This document shows positions 8,780-17,611 of a DNA stretch of 64,000 nt, in pieces. Both the position numbers and the translations under genes were made by a program. The notes below the pieces were generated by a model. That model worked only from the letters and a program-made list of their open reading frames with translations. It ran no database searches and was not told the origin of the DNA. Position 1 is the stretch's first letter, and each line of letters opens with the position of its first letter. Source of the stretch: Bacillus_I endophytica_A (GTDB lineage Bacteria > Bacillota > Bacilli > Bacillales > Bacillaceae_H); assembly GCF_026790145.1 (NCBI RefSeq), contig NZ_JALAMS010000001.1:310001-374000 (forward strand). Direction: 5' to 3'.

Positions 8780-9685
8780 ATGAAAAGGTTTCAAAACATA
8801 AGTCGAAAGAGAGGTTTATTAGCCGCGTTAGCTTTTGTCTTATTATTAAGCGGCTGTGATATAAGGATGGGAGTCCTAAACCCAAAAGGACCTGTAGCTC
8901 AAACTCAATATGACCTTATTATATGGTCAATTATCTTTATGCTTATTATCGTAGTGGTGGTTTTCGTTTTGTTTACTGTCATTCTTATTAAGTATCGCGA
9001 AAGACCGGACAATATGGATTACGAACCACCTGAAATACATGGAAACAAATTTCTTGAAGTTGTCTGGACAGGAATTCCGATTATTATTGTTATTGCTCTT
9101 TCTATTCCAACTGTTCAAGCTATATTTGAACTGGAAGAACCACCTAAAACGTCAGCAGAAGAACAACAAAAGCCTTTAGTTATTCACGCTACATCAGCAG
9201 ACTGGAAATGGATTTTTAGTTATCCTGAACAAGGTATTGAGACGGTCAATTATGTGAATATTCCAGGAGACCGACCAGTTGAATTTAGGTTAACATCTAC
9301 AAGTTCAATAACGGCTTTGTGGATTCCAGAGCTTGGTGGACAGAAATATGCAATGGCTGGGATGGAAACAAAACTTTATCTACTGGCTGATAACCCAGGA
9401 ACATATATGGGACGTAATGCAAATTTTAATGGAGAAGGGTTCGCTAAGATGGAGTTTGAAGTAGAATCCCAAACTGATGAAGATTTCAAAGATTGGGTAG
9501 CAGAAGTTCAAGATACAGCTCCAAAGCTTACAAAAACAACCTATAACAAAATTTTAGAGCAAAGTCATGTTGGGCGTATGACCTATTCAAATACCCACTT
9601 AGACTGGGTTGATCATGCAGCCCAAAAAACTTATTACAAAGATAAGGGAGAACATGACCCACATAAAAGTCATATGGATCATTGA
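8780..9685 (+). CDS. qoxA: cytochrome aa3 quinol oxidase subunit II
   Basis: Subunit II of the menaquinol oxidase, anchored outside the membrane. The signal peptide ends with lipobox LLSGC (Cys about residue 26), followed by two membrane helices and a cupredoxin-like domain. The CxxxC copper-A ligands of cytochrome c oxidases are absent (LWIPELGGQKYAMAGMET region), which marks it as a quinol oxidase. There are 301 residues, near the usual length. GGAAAGGAG precedes the ATG. It is the first gene of qoxABCD; no confident promoter was found in 8570-8779. Confidence 0.95.
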   Translation: MKRFQNISRKRGLLAALAFVLLLSGCDIRMGVLNPKGPVAQTQYDLIIWSIIFMLIIVVVVFVLFTVILIKYRERPDNMDYEPPEIHGNKFLEVVWTGIPIIIVIALSIPTVQAIFELEEPPKTSAEEQQKPLVIHATSADWKWIFSYPEQGIETVNYVNIPGDRPVEFRLTSTSSITALWIPELGGQKYAMAGMETKLYLLADNPGTYMGRNANFNGEGFAKMEFEVESQTDEDFKDWVAEVQDTAPKLTKTTYNKILEQSHVGRMTYSNTHLDWVDHAAQKTYYKDKGEHDPHKSHMDH

Positions 9686-9742
9686 TTTCCCTCCATATAA
9701 TCAAGATGCCTTGGTAACACAAGGGAAGGAGGAAGCTATAAA

Positions 9743-11695
9743 ATGAAGCTTGATGAATTTTTTGTCACAGGTGAACCTTTAATCTACGGTGCTTATGTTT
9801 CTATTGCTGTGGCAACTTTAGGGATTATCTTCGTTTTAACCTATTTTAAAAAATGGAAATGGCTTTGGACAGAATGGATTCCAACAGTAGATCATAAAAA
9901 GATTGGTATTATGTACATCATTGCCTCACTTCTTATGCTTTTTCGCGGTGGTATAGATGGTATGTTAATGCGTACACAGCTCGCACTTCCAGAACTAAAA
10001 GTTTTAAGTTCCTCACACTATAATGAAATTTTTACAACACATGGAACAATTATGATCTTATTTATGGCTATGCCCTTTCTCATTGGGTTAATGAATATCG
10101 TTGTACCCCTTCAAATTGGAGCACGTGATGTAGCCTTTCCATTTTTAAATGCTATTAGTTTTTGGTCATTTTTTATGGGAGCAATGCTCTTTAATATTTC
10201 CTTTGTTATTGGGGGATCACCTGATGCAGGATGGACAGCTTATATGCCACTAGCTGGGAATGAGTTAAGTCCAGGCCCAGGCCAAAATTATTATTTATTA
10301 GGATTACAACTTTCAGGGATTGGTACGTTAGCTACAGGGATTAACTTCTTAGTCACTATTTTAAGAATGCGAGCTCCAGGTATGACATTAATGAAAATGC
10401 CAATCTTTACATGGTCTACGCTTATTACTTCAATCATTATTGTTTTTGCCTTTCCGGTGTTAACAGTAGCATTAGCATTGATGACCTTTGATAGATTGTT
10501 TGGTTCTCACTTCTTTACCTTGGCAAACGGCGGTATGCCAATGATGTGGGCAAACTTGTTCTGGATTTGGGGACATCCTGAAGTTTATATTGTAATCTTA
10601 CCGGCATTTGGTATATTCTCTGAAATTATTTGTACTTTTGCCCGTAAAACGTTATTTGGTTACAAAGCTATGGTGTTTTCAATGATTGCAATTGCAGGAT
10701 TAAGTTTTATTGTATGGGTCCATCACTTTTTCACAATGGGGGCTGGGGCTGGAGTTAACTCATTTTTCTCCATAACGACAATGGCTATTTCTGTGCCAAC
10801 AGGTGTTAAGATATTTAACTGGCTTTTAACCCTTTATAAAGGACGAATTAAGATGACTGTCGCCATGATGTGGTCACTAGCGTTTATTCCAAACTTTGTT
10901 ATTGGTGGGATAACAGGAGTTATGCTTGCCATGGCATCAGCTGATTACCAATATCATAATACTTATTTTTTAGTAGCCCATTTTCATTATGTATTAGTCG
11001 CAGGAACTGTTTTCGCTTGTTTTGCAGGTCTTTATTATTGGTATCCAAAAGCATTTGGGCACATGCTTAATGAACGTTTAGGCAAGATTAGTTTTTGGTT
11101 GTTTATGATTGGGTTTAATGTCTGTTTCTTCCCCTTATATTTTGTAGGATTGATGGGAATGGCACGTCGTATGTACACCTATTCACCAGGACTTGGATGG
11201 ACAGGCATAAATATTGTAGCAACAATTGGAGCATTCGGAATGGGATTAGGATTTATTGTATTAGTGTATAGCATCTATTACAGTGCACGCTATGGAAAGC
11301 GTGATGTAACAGGTGATCCATGGGATGGTCGTACATTTGAATGGATGATTCCATCACCACCGCCACATTATAATTTTGCTAAAATACCGAAAGTACGTCG
11401 TCTAGATGAATATTGGTATTTGAAAAAGGAAAAAGGCTTCAAGGAAGCACGTGAAGTGAAAGAGGAAGAGTTAAAACCAATCCACATGCCTAACAAATCT
11501 CATGTACCGGCCATAATGTCAGTGTTCTTTTTTATTGCTGGGTTCGGTCTTGTTTGGGAATGGTATTGGATGGCTATCCCGGGTTTAATCGGAATTCTCG
11601 CTTGCATGGTTGTTCGTTCCTTTGATTATAATGATGGATTTTATTTAAGTGTTGAAGAAGTTAAACAAGCACATAAAGTTGGGGAGGGCAATTAG
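9743..11695 (+). CDS. qoxB: cytochrome aa3 quinol oxidase subunit I
   Basis: Catalytic haem-copper subunit that reduces O2 to water and pumps protons. The 650 residues fold into about 14-15 helices. Visible ligands are His in TTHGTIMILF (low-spin haem), WGHPEVY and VHHFFTMG (copper B) and HFHYVLVAG (both haems). AAGGAGGAAG lies just upstream of the ATG. It lies 57 bp after qoxA and 3 bp before qoxC. Confidence 0.97.
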   Translation: MKLDEFFVTGEPLIYGAYVSIAVATLGIIFVLTYFKKWKWLWTEWIPTVDHKKIGIMYIIASLLMLFRGGIDGMLMRTQLALPELKVLSSSHYNEIFTTHGTIMILFMAMPFLIGLMNIVVPLQIGARDVAFPFLNAISFWSFFMGAMLFNISFVIGGSPDAGWTAYMPLAGNELSPGPGQNYYLLGLQLSGIGTLATGINFLVTILRMRAPGMTLMKMPIFTWSTLITSIIIVFAFPVLTVALALMTFDRLFGSHFFTLANGGMPMMWANLFWIWGHPEVYIVILPAFGIFSEIICTFARKTLFGYKAMVFSMIAIAGLSFIVWVHHFFTMGAGAGVNSFFSITTMAISVPTGVKIFNWLLTLYKGRIKMTVAMMWSLAFIPNFVIGGITGVMLAMASADYQYHNTYFLVAHFHYVLVAGTVFACFAGLYYWYPKAFGHMLNERLGKISFWLFMIGFNVCFFPLYFVGLMGMARRMYTYSPGLGWTGINIVATIGAFGMGLGFIVLVYSIYYSARYGKRDVTGDPWDGRTFEWMIPSPPPHYNFAKIPKVRRLDEYWYLKKEKGFKEAREVKEEELKPIHMPNKSHVPAIMSVFFFIAGFGLVWEWYWMAIPGLIGILACMVVRSFDYNDGFYLSVEEVKQAHKVGEGN

Positions 11696-11698
11696 CAT

Positions 11699-12316
11699 AT
11701 GGCAGAGTCTACACAGATACATGACAAGAATGTCCCACTTGAATATTCAAAAGCTGAAGATCGAATGACTATCCTAGGCTTTTGGATCTTCCTTGGAGCT
11801 GAGGTTGTATTATTTTCAACTTTATTTGCGACATATTTAGTGTTACATTCACGTCCTGCAGATGGTCCCACTTCTGCTGAGTTATTTAAGCCAGAGATTG
11901 TTCTGATTATGACATTTCTCTTGTTAACAAGCAGCTTTACAGGAAGTATGGCTATTCATTATTTACGTGCTCAGAAGATGAAGAAAATGATGATTTGGTT
12001 GTTACTCACGATGTTGCTTGGGATTGGTTTTTTAGGATGTGAAATTTATGAATTTCATGAATATATTGCCCTTGAAGGTGTATCAATTAAGACAAGCGCC
12101 TTCTTATCTGGATTTTTTGTGCTCGTTGGAACACACGGACTTCATGTAACGCTTGGAATCGGTTGGTTAACGCTTGTTTTAATCCAATTAACTCAACGTG
12201 GATTTACACCGAGAACGGCCCGTAAAGTCTTCATAATCGGTCTTTATTGGCACTTCTTAGATATTGTTTGGTTGTTTATCTTTACGTTAGTTTACTTATC
12301 AGGGATGGTGTTGTAA
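11699..12316 (+). CDS. qoxC: cytochrome aa3 quinol oxidase subunit III
   Basis: Membrane subunit of the COX3 family with five predicted helices and 205 residues; it stabilises subunit I and is thought to help oxygen and proton delivery. EVVLFSTLFATYL near residues 30-42 and HGLHVTLGIGWL are family-typical. Its ribosome site GGGGAGGG lies within the end of qoxB, so translation is coupled. qoxD begins 3 bp after its stop. Confidence 0.95.
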   Translation: MAESTQIHDKNVPLEYSKAEDRMTILGFWIFLGAEVVLFSTLFATYLVLHSRPADGPTSAELFKPEIVLIMTFLLLTSSFTGSMAIHYLRAQKMKKMMIWLLLTMLLGIGFLGCEIYEFHEYIALEGVSIKTSAFLSGFFVLVGTHGLHVTLGIGWLTLVLIQLTQRGFTPRTARKVFIIGLYWHFLDIVWLFIFTLVYLSGMVL

Positions 12317-12318
12317 CT

Positions 12319-12636
12319 GTGAATGAAAAAGAAAATGTACAAGAAGCTCATAATCGGTTTCCTTGGAAACTTGTAGTTGGGTTTGTGTTATCAATCGTTC
12401 TGACACTTTTGACAGTATGGGTAGCCTTTAGGTCCGGTTTTCAAGATAAAATGGTTCTTTCCCTTATGTTACTGTTGGCCTTCTTACAAGCGGGAATGCA
12501 ACTTGTCCTATTCATGCATGTAAGAGAAGGATATGGAACTGTGCAAGTTAGTAACATGGTTCACGCTTTTTTTACAGCTATTATCATTGTAGCGGGTTCT
12601 GTTTGGGTAATGTCATTTGGGATGCATAATCATTAA
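12319..12636 (+). CDS. qoxD: cytochrome aa3 quinol oxidase subunit IV
   Basis: Small membrane subunit of 105 residues with three predicted helices, typical of QoxD (COX4_pro). A start at GTG 12319 is preferred because it fits the family length; the reading frame extends further 5' into qoxC, but that part is a shadow of qoxC. The ribosome site (GGGATGG at about 12302) is weak, in keeping with coupling to qoxC. Last gene of the operon. Confidence 0.93.
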   Translation: MNEKENVQEAHNRFPWKLVVGFVLSIVLTLLTVWVAFRSGFQDKMVLSLMLLLAFLQAGMQLVLFMHVREGYGTVQVSNMVHAFFTAIIIVAGSVWVMSFGMHNH

Positions 12637-12826
12637 AAACCTTCATCAATGTAAAAGAGTTGAGTTTGTTAGTAATGATTTATTACTGAGTATGTATCCC
12701 TTTTAATGATATATTGAAAAACCTTAATTAGTGTTTATTCATTAGGGTAATCCGCATGTGTTATAGAGTATGTTAGTAAGAAAATAATGTAACAAATGTA
12801 GTGTATATCTAACAATTAAGACATAA

Positions 12827-12856
12827 AAAGCCCCTTGCCATGTTGCAAGGGGCTTT
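12827..12856. terminator. bidirectional terminator between qoxD and marR
   Basis: AAAGCCCCTTGC (12827-12838) and GCAAGGGGCTTT (12845-12856) form a perfect 12-bp stem with a 6-nt loop; A/T runs on both sides serve the convergent genes. Confidence 0.9.
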
Positions 12857-12874
12857 CCTTTGTTATGGAATACC

Positions 12875-13348
12875 TTATCTCAGCTTTACCTGATCTTTTT
12901 CTCTTTCCCCTTCAAGAAGAGAAGAGAGCATGGCTATGAGTGTTTCTTGTTCATTATTGATGTTACCAAAAAACTCCTCATCAACAGCTTCTACAATAGG
13001 CAAAACATCTTTTACTTTTTGGGTCCCTTGCTTTGTTGTAGACAAGATCATCTCACGTTTGTCAGATGGGTTCTTTGAACGTATAATAAGTCCTTTTGCC
13101 TGTAGCGTTCTTACTACATCAGATACCATCATAATATTCGTTCCAGTAAAATCTGAAAGCTTTTTTTGCGTTACATTTTCTCCATGCGAACTTAAAAATT
13201 CATTCGCAGATAGTAGAATGAACTGCACATGAGTTAAATTAAAGGGACTAAGTTTTTTCGTAATTAGTCTCTGCCAAGCTCCAGTTACTTTCCACATCAG
13301 AAATCCAGGCCTTTCTTTCGGCACATTAAAGCGTGATTTCTCATTCAC
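12875..13348 (-). CDS. MarR-family transcriptional regulator
   Basis: Winged-helix regulator: LTHVQFILLSANEFL then the HTH VTQKKLSDFTGTNIMMVSDV and wing KNPSDKREMILSTTKQG. The start is uncertain. The frame is open to an ATG at 13381, but that has no ribosome site; GTG 13348 has GGTGAT 7 nt upstream and yields 157 residues. It is convergent with qox and has its own terminator side. Ligand and target are unknown; MarR proteins often govern the neighbouring gene, but no obvious target is adjacent. Confidence 0.85.
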   Translation of the reverse strand: MNEKSRFNVPKERPGFLMWKVTGAWQRLITKKLSPFNLTHVQFILLSANEFLSSHGENVTQKKLSDFTGTNIMMVSDVVRTLQAKGLIIRSKNPSDKREMILSTTKQGTQKVKDVLPIVEAVDEEFFGNINNEQETLIAMLSSLLEGEREKDQVKLR

Positions 13349-13489
13349 GTGATTTATCACCACTGTCTCTACAAATGTCATACAATGATTGAGATAAAGT
13401 GAGATAAGGTTTATTCCATTATGACAATATACCCTGTTATTTATTTATTAAACTACTTTTTGAAAATCATTGTATGCTAAATAATAAAA

Positions 13490-13517
13490 AAGAAGATCTC
13501 TAGGAGAGAGAGCTTCT
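13490..13517 (-). terminator. terminator of the LCP gene
   Basis: On the - strand, AGAAGCTCTCT and AGAGATCTTCT pair with one mismatch around a 5-nt loop and are followed by a T-run. Confidence 0.75.
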
Positions 13518-13520
13518 TTC

Positions 13521-14462
13521 TTATTGTTTAATATTCAAGTGTTCTTTGAGTTCTGTTGAAAGCTTTTCACGTTCTGCCTCTGAAACAACATAGTAATAAA
13601 CACCGTCTACTTTTTGTCCTTCCCCATTTACTTGAAGCTGTTCTAAGCTGTGTCTAGCTTCCTTGTAGTTGCTTTGGATATCTTTCATATTATCAAATGT
13701 TAAGTTCGTTTTTATATTTTTTCCAATGGTATCTAGAATCTCTCCATAGTTGGCAAGGGTGTTAAAACTAGCACCTTTTTTAATTACAGCTTGAATGATT
13801 TGACGCTGACGTTCTTGGCGCCCAAAGTCACCACGTGGATCTTCATAACGCATGCGTGAGAATTTTAATGCTTCTTCCCCATTTAAAGAAATTTGGCCTT
13901 TTTTGAAATGAACACCATCATACGTGAAATCAAGGGAGTTATTTACCGTTACTCCTCCTACAGCGTCAACAATATCTTTGAAACTTTCCATATTCACTTG
14001 TACATAATAATCAACAGGAACATCTAAAAAGTTTTCAACTGTATCAACGGCCATATTAACCCCACCATAAGCATAAGCATGGTTAATTTTATCTGTTGTG
14101 CCATGGCCGATAATCTCAGCTCTTGTGTCGCGTGGAATGCTGACCATTTTCATTGATTTTGTTTCAGGATTCACCGTCATTAAAATCATGGAATCTGAGC
14201 GACCTCTGTCACCTTCACGCTCATCTACCCCTAGTAAAAGAATAGATATTGGATCTTTTTCAGAAAATTTCACACCTTCATCTCGTTTCTCAGAAACTTT
14301 ACGATGTAGTGCTTGATGTGTGCTATCAAGTGTATTTGCAAGTGAATGGTACATATAATAAGCAAATCCAAGTCCGCCTAAAATCAGGAGAATAAAAATA
14401 ATAATGATTGTCTTTAAAAGCGTTCTTTTTTTCTTTGGTTTCTTCTTTGCTCTGCTTTCCAT
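13521..14462 (-). CDS. LytR-CpsA-Psr family wall polymer ligase
   Basis: LCP proteins attach teichoic acids or capsular polymers from lipid carriers to peptidoglycan. This one has a basic cytoplasmic tail (ESRAKKKPKKKR), one membrane anchor (about 17-37) and an extracellular LCP domain with the conserved SILLLGVDERE, RGRSDSMIL and MVSIPRDTRAEI; the arginines and aspartates of these motifs bind pyrophosphate. There are 313 residues, close to B. subtilis TagU. It is transcribed alone. Which of the TagT/U/V paralogues it is cannot be told. Confidence 0.92.
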   Translation of the reverse strand: MESRAKKKPKKKRTLLKTIIIIFILLILGGLGFAYYMYHSLANTLDSTHQALHRKVSEKRDEGVKFSEKDPISILLLGVDEREGDRGRSDSMILMTVNPETKSMKMVSIPRDTRAEIIGHGTTDKINHAYAYGGVNMAVDTVENFLDVPVDYYVQVNMESFKDIVDAVGGVTVNNSLDFTYDGVHFKKGQISLNGEEALKFSRMRYEDPRGDFGRQERQRQIIQAVIKKGASFNTLANYGEILDTIGKNIKTNLTFDNMKDIQSNYKEARHSLEQLQVNGEGQKVDGVYYYVVSEAEREKLSTELKEHLNIKQ

Positions 14463-14788
14463 TATGTGTTAAGCCCTCATCTTTCCTATAGGTAGAAACA
14501 AATTCTTTCTTATTATATTACAAGACTTCCTAAAAAAGAAAGTAGTTTATATAGGTATAAAGAATGTGAGTTTTGTATTTTTTTTACAAATATGAAGTTT
14601 GATATGTGAAAAAAATACATTATCAATAGGTTATTTGATAAAAAACAAATTCCTTTTAAAAGAAAGAAGGATAGTAAGGGATAAGGTTAGAATACTAAAT
14701 AAAGAGGGAAGTTCTGTTAGTTAGAAACACTTTCGTTTTTAGATGTGGAACATCTTTCATCATGGGATAAACATATAGGAGGTTTACA
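14463..14788. other. 326-bp divergent intergenic region
   Basis: AT-rich region between the divergent LCP and tautomerase genes. TTGATA and TATCAA, 16 bp apart at about 14609-14636, form an inverted pair; no convincing -35/-10 pair was identified. Nothing coding was seen. Confidence 0.3.
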
Positions 14789-15178
14789 ATGCCATTACTT
14801 AAATTTGATGTTATTGAAGGAAGAGATGAACAAAGTTTAAAAAATCTACTTGATGCAGCTCATCGTGCTATGCTAGAAGCATTTGGCGTACCTGAGCGCG
14901 ATCGTTACCAAATTGTTCATCAACATCCACCACATGAATTGATTATTCAAGATACAGGGTTAGGATTCGAACGTAGCCAAAACCTTGTTGTTATTACAGT
15001 TACAAGTAAAGAGCGCACAGAAGAGCAAAAACAAAAGTTATATAAACTTTTAGCACAAGAACTTCATGAAAGCTGTGGAATTCGTCCGGAAGATATTATG
15101 GTTTCAATTGTAACAAATGGAGATGCAGACTGGAGCTTCGGAATGGGTGAAGCGCAGTTTTTAACAGGTAAGTTATAA
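14789..15178 (+). CDS. tautomerase-superfamily protein (YusQ-like)
   Basis: A 129-residue protein that begins MPLLKFD, giving the N-terminal Pro1 that acts as the catalytic base in 4-oxalocrotonate tautomerase and related folds after Met removal. The double beta-alpha-beta unit length fits the larger tautomerases (malonate semialdehyde decarboxylase/YusQ type), with RDRYQIVHQHPPHE as a conserved block. TAGGAGG precedes the ATG. The substrate is unknown. It is flanked by its own terminator and a MerR gene with a separate promoter. Confidence 0.85.
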   Translation: MPLLKFDVIEGRDEQSLKNLLDAAHRAMLEAFGVPERDRYQIVHQHPPHELIIQDTGLGFERSQNLVVITVTSKERTEEQKQKLYKLLAQELHESCGIRPEDIMVSIVTNGDADWSFGMGEAQFLTGKL

Positions 15179-15190
15179 AAAAAGAGTATG

Positions 15191-15225
15191 AAAGAAGAAA
15201 CGTTAATCGTTTCTTCTTTTTTTAT
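15191..15225 (+). terminator. terminator after the tautomerase gene
   Basis: AAAGAAGAAACG / CGTTTCTTCTTT, a perfect 12-bp stem with a 5-nt loop, is followed by a T-run. Confidence 0.9.
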
Positions 15226-15232
15226 ATAAAAT

Positions 15233-15266
15233 ACTTTGACATTCACGTAACGTCAAAGTGTATCGT
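15233..15266 (+). promoter_or_regulatory. MerR-type autoregulated promoter and operator
   Basis: ACTTTGAC-N11-GTCAAAGT (15233-15259) is an exact inverted repeat. It overlaps a -35 TTGACA (15236-15241); a -10-like TATCGT at 15261-15266 follows after 19 bp. The over-long 19-bp spacer carrying the dyad is the hallmark of MerR-family promoters, which the regulator untwists on activation. Confidence 0.75.
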
Positions 15267-15289
15267 TAATTTGTAAGGAGGGAGAAGAA

Positions 15290-16054
15290 ATGGAATATAC
15301 CGTTCAAAAGTTAGCCCGCTTAGCTGGTGTAAGTGCAAGAACACTTCGATATTATGATGAAATTAACCTTTTGAAACCAGCACGCATAAATTCCTCAGGA
15401 TATCGAATTTATGGGGAACATGAAATCAATCAACTGCAGCAAATCCTATTCTATAGAGAGCTAGGTCTTCATTTGGAAAAGATTAAAGAAATTGTAGCTT
15501 CTCCAACTTTTGATCGTTACAAAGCATTAAAAGAACACCATCTTGGGCTTCTTGAAGAAAAAGAACGGATAAACAAACTTATTCAAAATGTAGAAAAAAC
15601 AATATATGCAGAGGAGCAAAACGAGAAGATGAATGACAAAGAGAAGTTTGAAGGATTTAAAAAAGAGCTTGTTGAAGAGAATGAGAGAAAATATGGAAAA
15701 GAAATTCGTCAAAAGTATGGAAAAAAGGAAGTAGAACATTCAAATCAAAAAGTACTAAATATGACGGAAGAGCAATATAAAGAACTAACGGCTACTGAGA
15801 AGGAAATGTTCGAAAAACTAAAAAAAGCGTTTGAAGAAGGCGACCCACAAAGTAAAAATGCATTAAGAGCAGCGGAACTCCATAAAAAATGGCTTCTTTA
15901 TTATTGGAATAGCTATAGTAAGGAAGCTCATAGAGGTCTTGGTGAGGTGTATGTATCAGATGAGCGATTTAAGCAATACTATGATCAACATGGTGACGGA
16001 TTAGCTGAGTTTTTAAGAGATGCTATTTATGCGTACACTGAAATGGAAAAATAG
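15290..16054 (+). CDS. MerR-family regulator with TipAS ligand domain (Mta-like)
   Basis: Order: N-terminal MerR winged helix (about 1-70; YTVQKLARLAGVSARTLRYYDEINLLKP), a coiled-coil dimer helix (about 75-115), and a C-terminal TipAS/albicidin-binding domain (about 130-254; LGEVYVSDERFKQYYD). The 254 residues match B. subtilis Mta and Streptomyces TipAL, which bind diverse drugs and switch on multidrug efflux genes and themselves. Here no transporter gene is adjacent, so only autoregulation is visible. AAGGAGGGAG precedes the ATG. Confidence 0.92.
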   Translation: MEYTVQKLARLAGVSARTLRYYDEINLLKPARINSSGYRIYGEHEINQLQQILFYRELGLHLEKIKEIVASPTFDRYKALKEHHLGLLEEKERINKLIQNVEKTIYAEEQNEKMNDKEKFEGFKKELVEENERKYGKEIRQKYGKKEVEHSNQKVLNMTEEQYKELTATEKEMFEKLKKAFEEGDPQSKNALRAAELHKKWLLYYWNSYSKEAHRGLGEVYVSDERFKQYYDQHGDGLAEFLRDAIYAYTEMEK

Positions 16055-16061
16055 GCAATAT

Positions 16062-16094
16062 AAAAAACGGACACAATTTTTGTGCCCGTTTTTT
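16062..16094. terminator. bidirectional terminator between mta-like and beta-helix genes
   Basis: AAAAAACGG-CAC / GTG-CCGTTTTTT stem with a T-rich loop; A and T tracts on both sides serve both convergent genes. Confidence 0.85.
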
Positions 16095-17493
16095 AATGGA
16101 TAAGGAGGTCTGCTTTTGTTCCTTTTTTAAGTGAAAAGTTAAATTCTTTTTCATCCTTATAATGAGGATTAGCGAAGATGGACTTTTCATCGCTATTTGT
16201 TAGCTTTTTAAATTGGGAAAGAGAATAAACTTCTTGCTTCTTCCAAGTCCAAATAGCATCCTCGCCAATTCGAGAATCATATACGTTACGATTCAAATGA
16301 TCGTTTTTATTTTCTTTAAAATCATTGCTAATAAAGATACCTGAAGAACTTGCTGTAAAGACATTCTTCTCAATTGTATTGCCCTTTGTATTATATTGAA
16401 GAAGAAGTTGCCCACCGCCTAATTTTTTAAGATCGTTCTTATATAAAACATTGTGAGTGATTAAAGAGTTTTTAGTACCTCCCCGTTTCTTGTCATATCC
16501 ACCAATAGAGATTCCTGTGTAGTCATTATTATATAGGGTATTATGAGAAATCGTAATATCCTGAGCATCTTTCCCTTTATGCTCTGAAGTAGCTTCAATG
16601 CCAATATCGCTTTTGTAAACGACGTTGTTGTTGACTGTAAGATGATGTCCTCCATCAATATAAATTCCACCAGCTGCATAATCTTCACCATAAGCAGGAT
16701 TGCCATAACTTGAAATATGATGCACAATATTATTTTCGATTTTTCCGTTTCTTACGTAGTCATGTTTTTTGGCCGTTCCTTCATAGCCAATTAAATCAAT
16801 GCCAATATTATCAGAATATCTTACTGTATTGTTTGAAACAGAGAAGTTTGAAACGTTCCCATTTAACACAAGTGATTCACTTGATCCAAGTGTTAGATGC
16901 TCTAGTAAGTTTTCTTTAATAGTAAGGTTTGTAATCTCTTTTGTTCCATAAACCGCAATACCGTGAGCATTGCCATCTTGTCCTGTTGTTTTTATATGAT
17001 GAACTTTGTTAGATAGCAGTTTAATTCCTGTTCCTTCCCCTGTAACATAAATCCCCATAGGAGTTTGATCTGTGAGAGAAGTAGATAAGTTGCAAATCTC
17101 AAGACCTTGAATCGTTATGTAGCTCTTATCTTGAATTTTAACGAGTGCTGTTTCTTCTTCTTTTTCGGGAAGATCACTGCCATCTAAAATGACGTGTTCT
17201 TTTTTATAAGGGCGAAATAGGATAGGAGATGTAGATGTACCACTATGTTTAATTGTAAAGGCTTCTTTATATATCCCACCTCGAATAAAGACCGTTGTTC
17301 CTTTCGTTGCTTCCTTGCTTGCTTTTTCAAGGGTTTTGAAAGGATACGCTTTTGTTCCTTTATTATGATCATTTCCCTCAGTTGAAACATATAAGCTGCG
17401 TGTTTCGGGTGGGGAAGATTGGCGCTTATTTGAAACGGTAACGATACTAATAATAGCAGCGACCAATATGATAAAAAACAGGCTTTTTTTCAT
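16093..17493 (-). CDS. secreted right-handed beta-helix protein
   Basis: The 466-residue protein has an N-terminal hydrophobic signal or anchor (about 4-20, no lipobox) and then a DUF1565-like start (SLYVSTEGNDHNKGTKAYPFKTL), followed by many PbH1 coils rich in N-x-V and G-I-x-V repeats (about 100-420). The fold is shared by pectate lyases, NosD and surface polysaccharide lyases; no catalytic set could be assigned. It probably acts outside the cell on or in polysaccharide. It is monocistronic with a good terminator. A function as PL9-like lyase is possible but unproven. Confidence 0.75.
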   Translation of the reverse strand: MKKSLFFIILVAAIISIVTVSNKRQSSPPETRSLYVSTEGNDHNKGTKAYPFKTLEKASKEATKGTTVFIRGGIYKEAFTIKHSGTSTSPILFRPYKKEHVILDGSDLPEKEEETALVKIQDKSYITIQGLEICNLSTSLTDQTPMGIYVTGEGTGIKLLSNKVHHIKTTGQDGNAHGIAVYGTKEITNLTIKENLLEHLTLGSSESLVLNGNVSNFSVSNNTVRYSDNIGIDLIGYEGTAKKHDYVRNGKIENNIVHHISSYGNPAYGEDYAAGGIYIDGGHHLTVNNNVVYKSDIGIEATSEHKGKDAQDITISHNTLYNNDYTGISIGGYDKKRGGTKNSLITHNVLYKNDLKKLGGGQLLLQYNTKGNTIEKNVFTASSSGIFISNDFKENKNDHLNRNVYDSRIGEDAIWTWKKQEVYSLSQFKKLTNSDEKSIFANPHYKDEKEFNFSLKKGTKADLLIH

Positions 17494-17576
17494 TCGTAAA
17501 ATTCCTTCCTTGAATTTTTTAATCTCTTCATATTCTCATAACTTATTTCTCGTGGCTATGTTTTTGAAAGAATAAA

Positions 17577-17607
17577 AAACCGGTAGAGTAAATAACTCTA
17601 CCGGTTT
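17577..17607 (-). terminator. terminator after the M20 peptidase gene
   Basis: AAACCGGTAGAGT / ACTCTACCGGTTT, a perfect 13-bp stem with a 5-nt loop and a T-run on the - strand. Confidence 0.9.
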
Positions 17608-17611
17608 CAAT

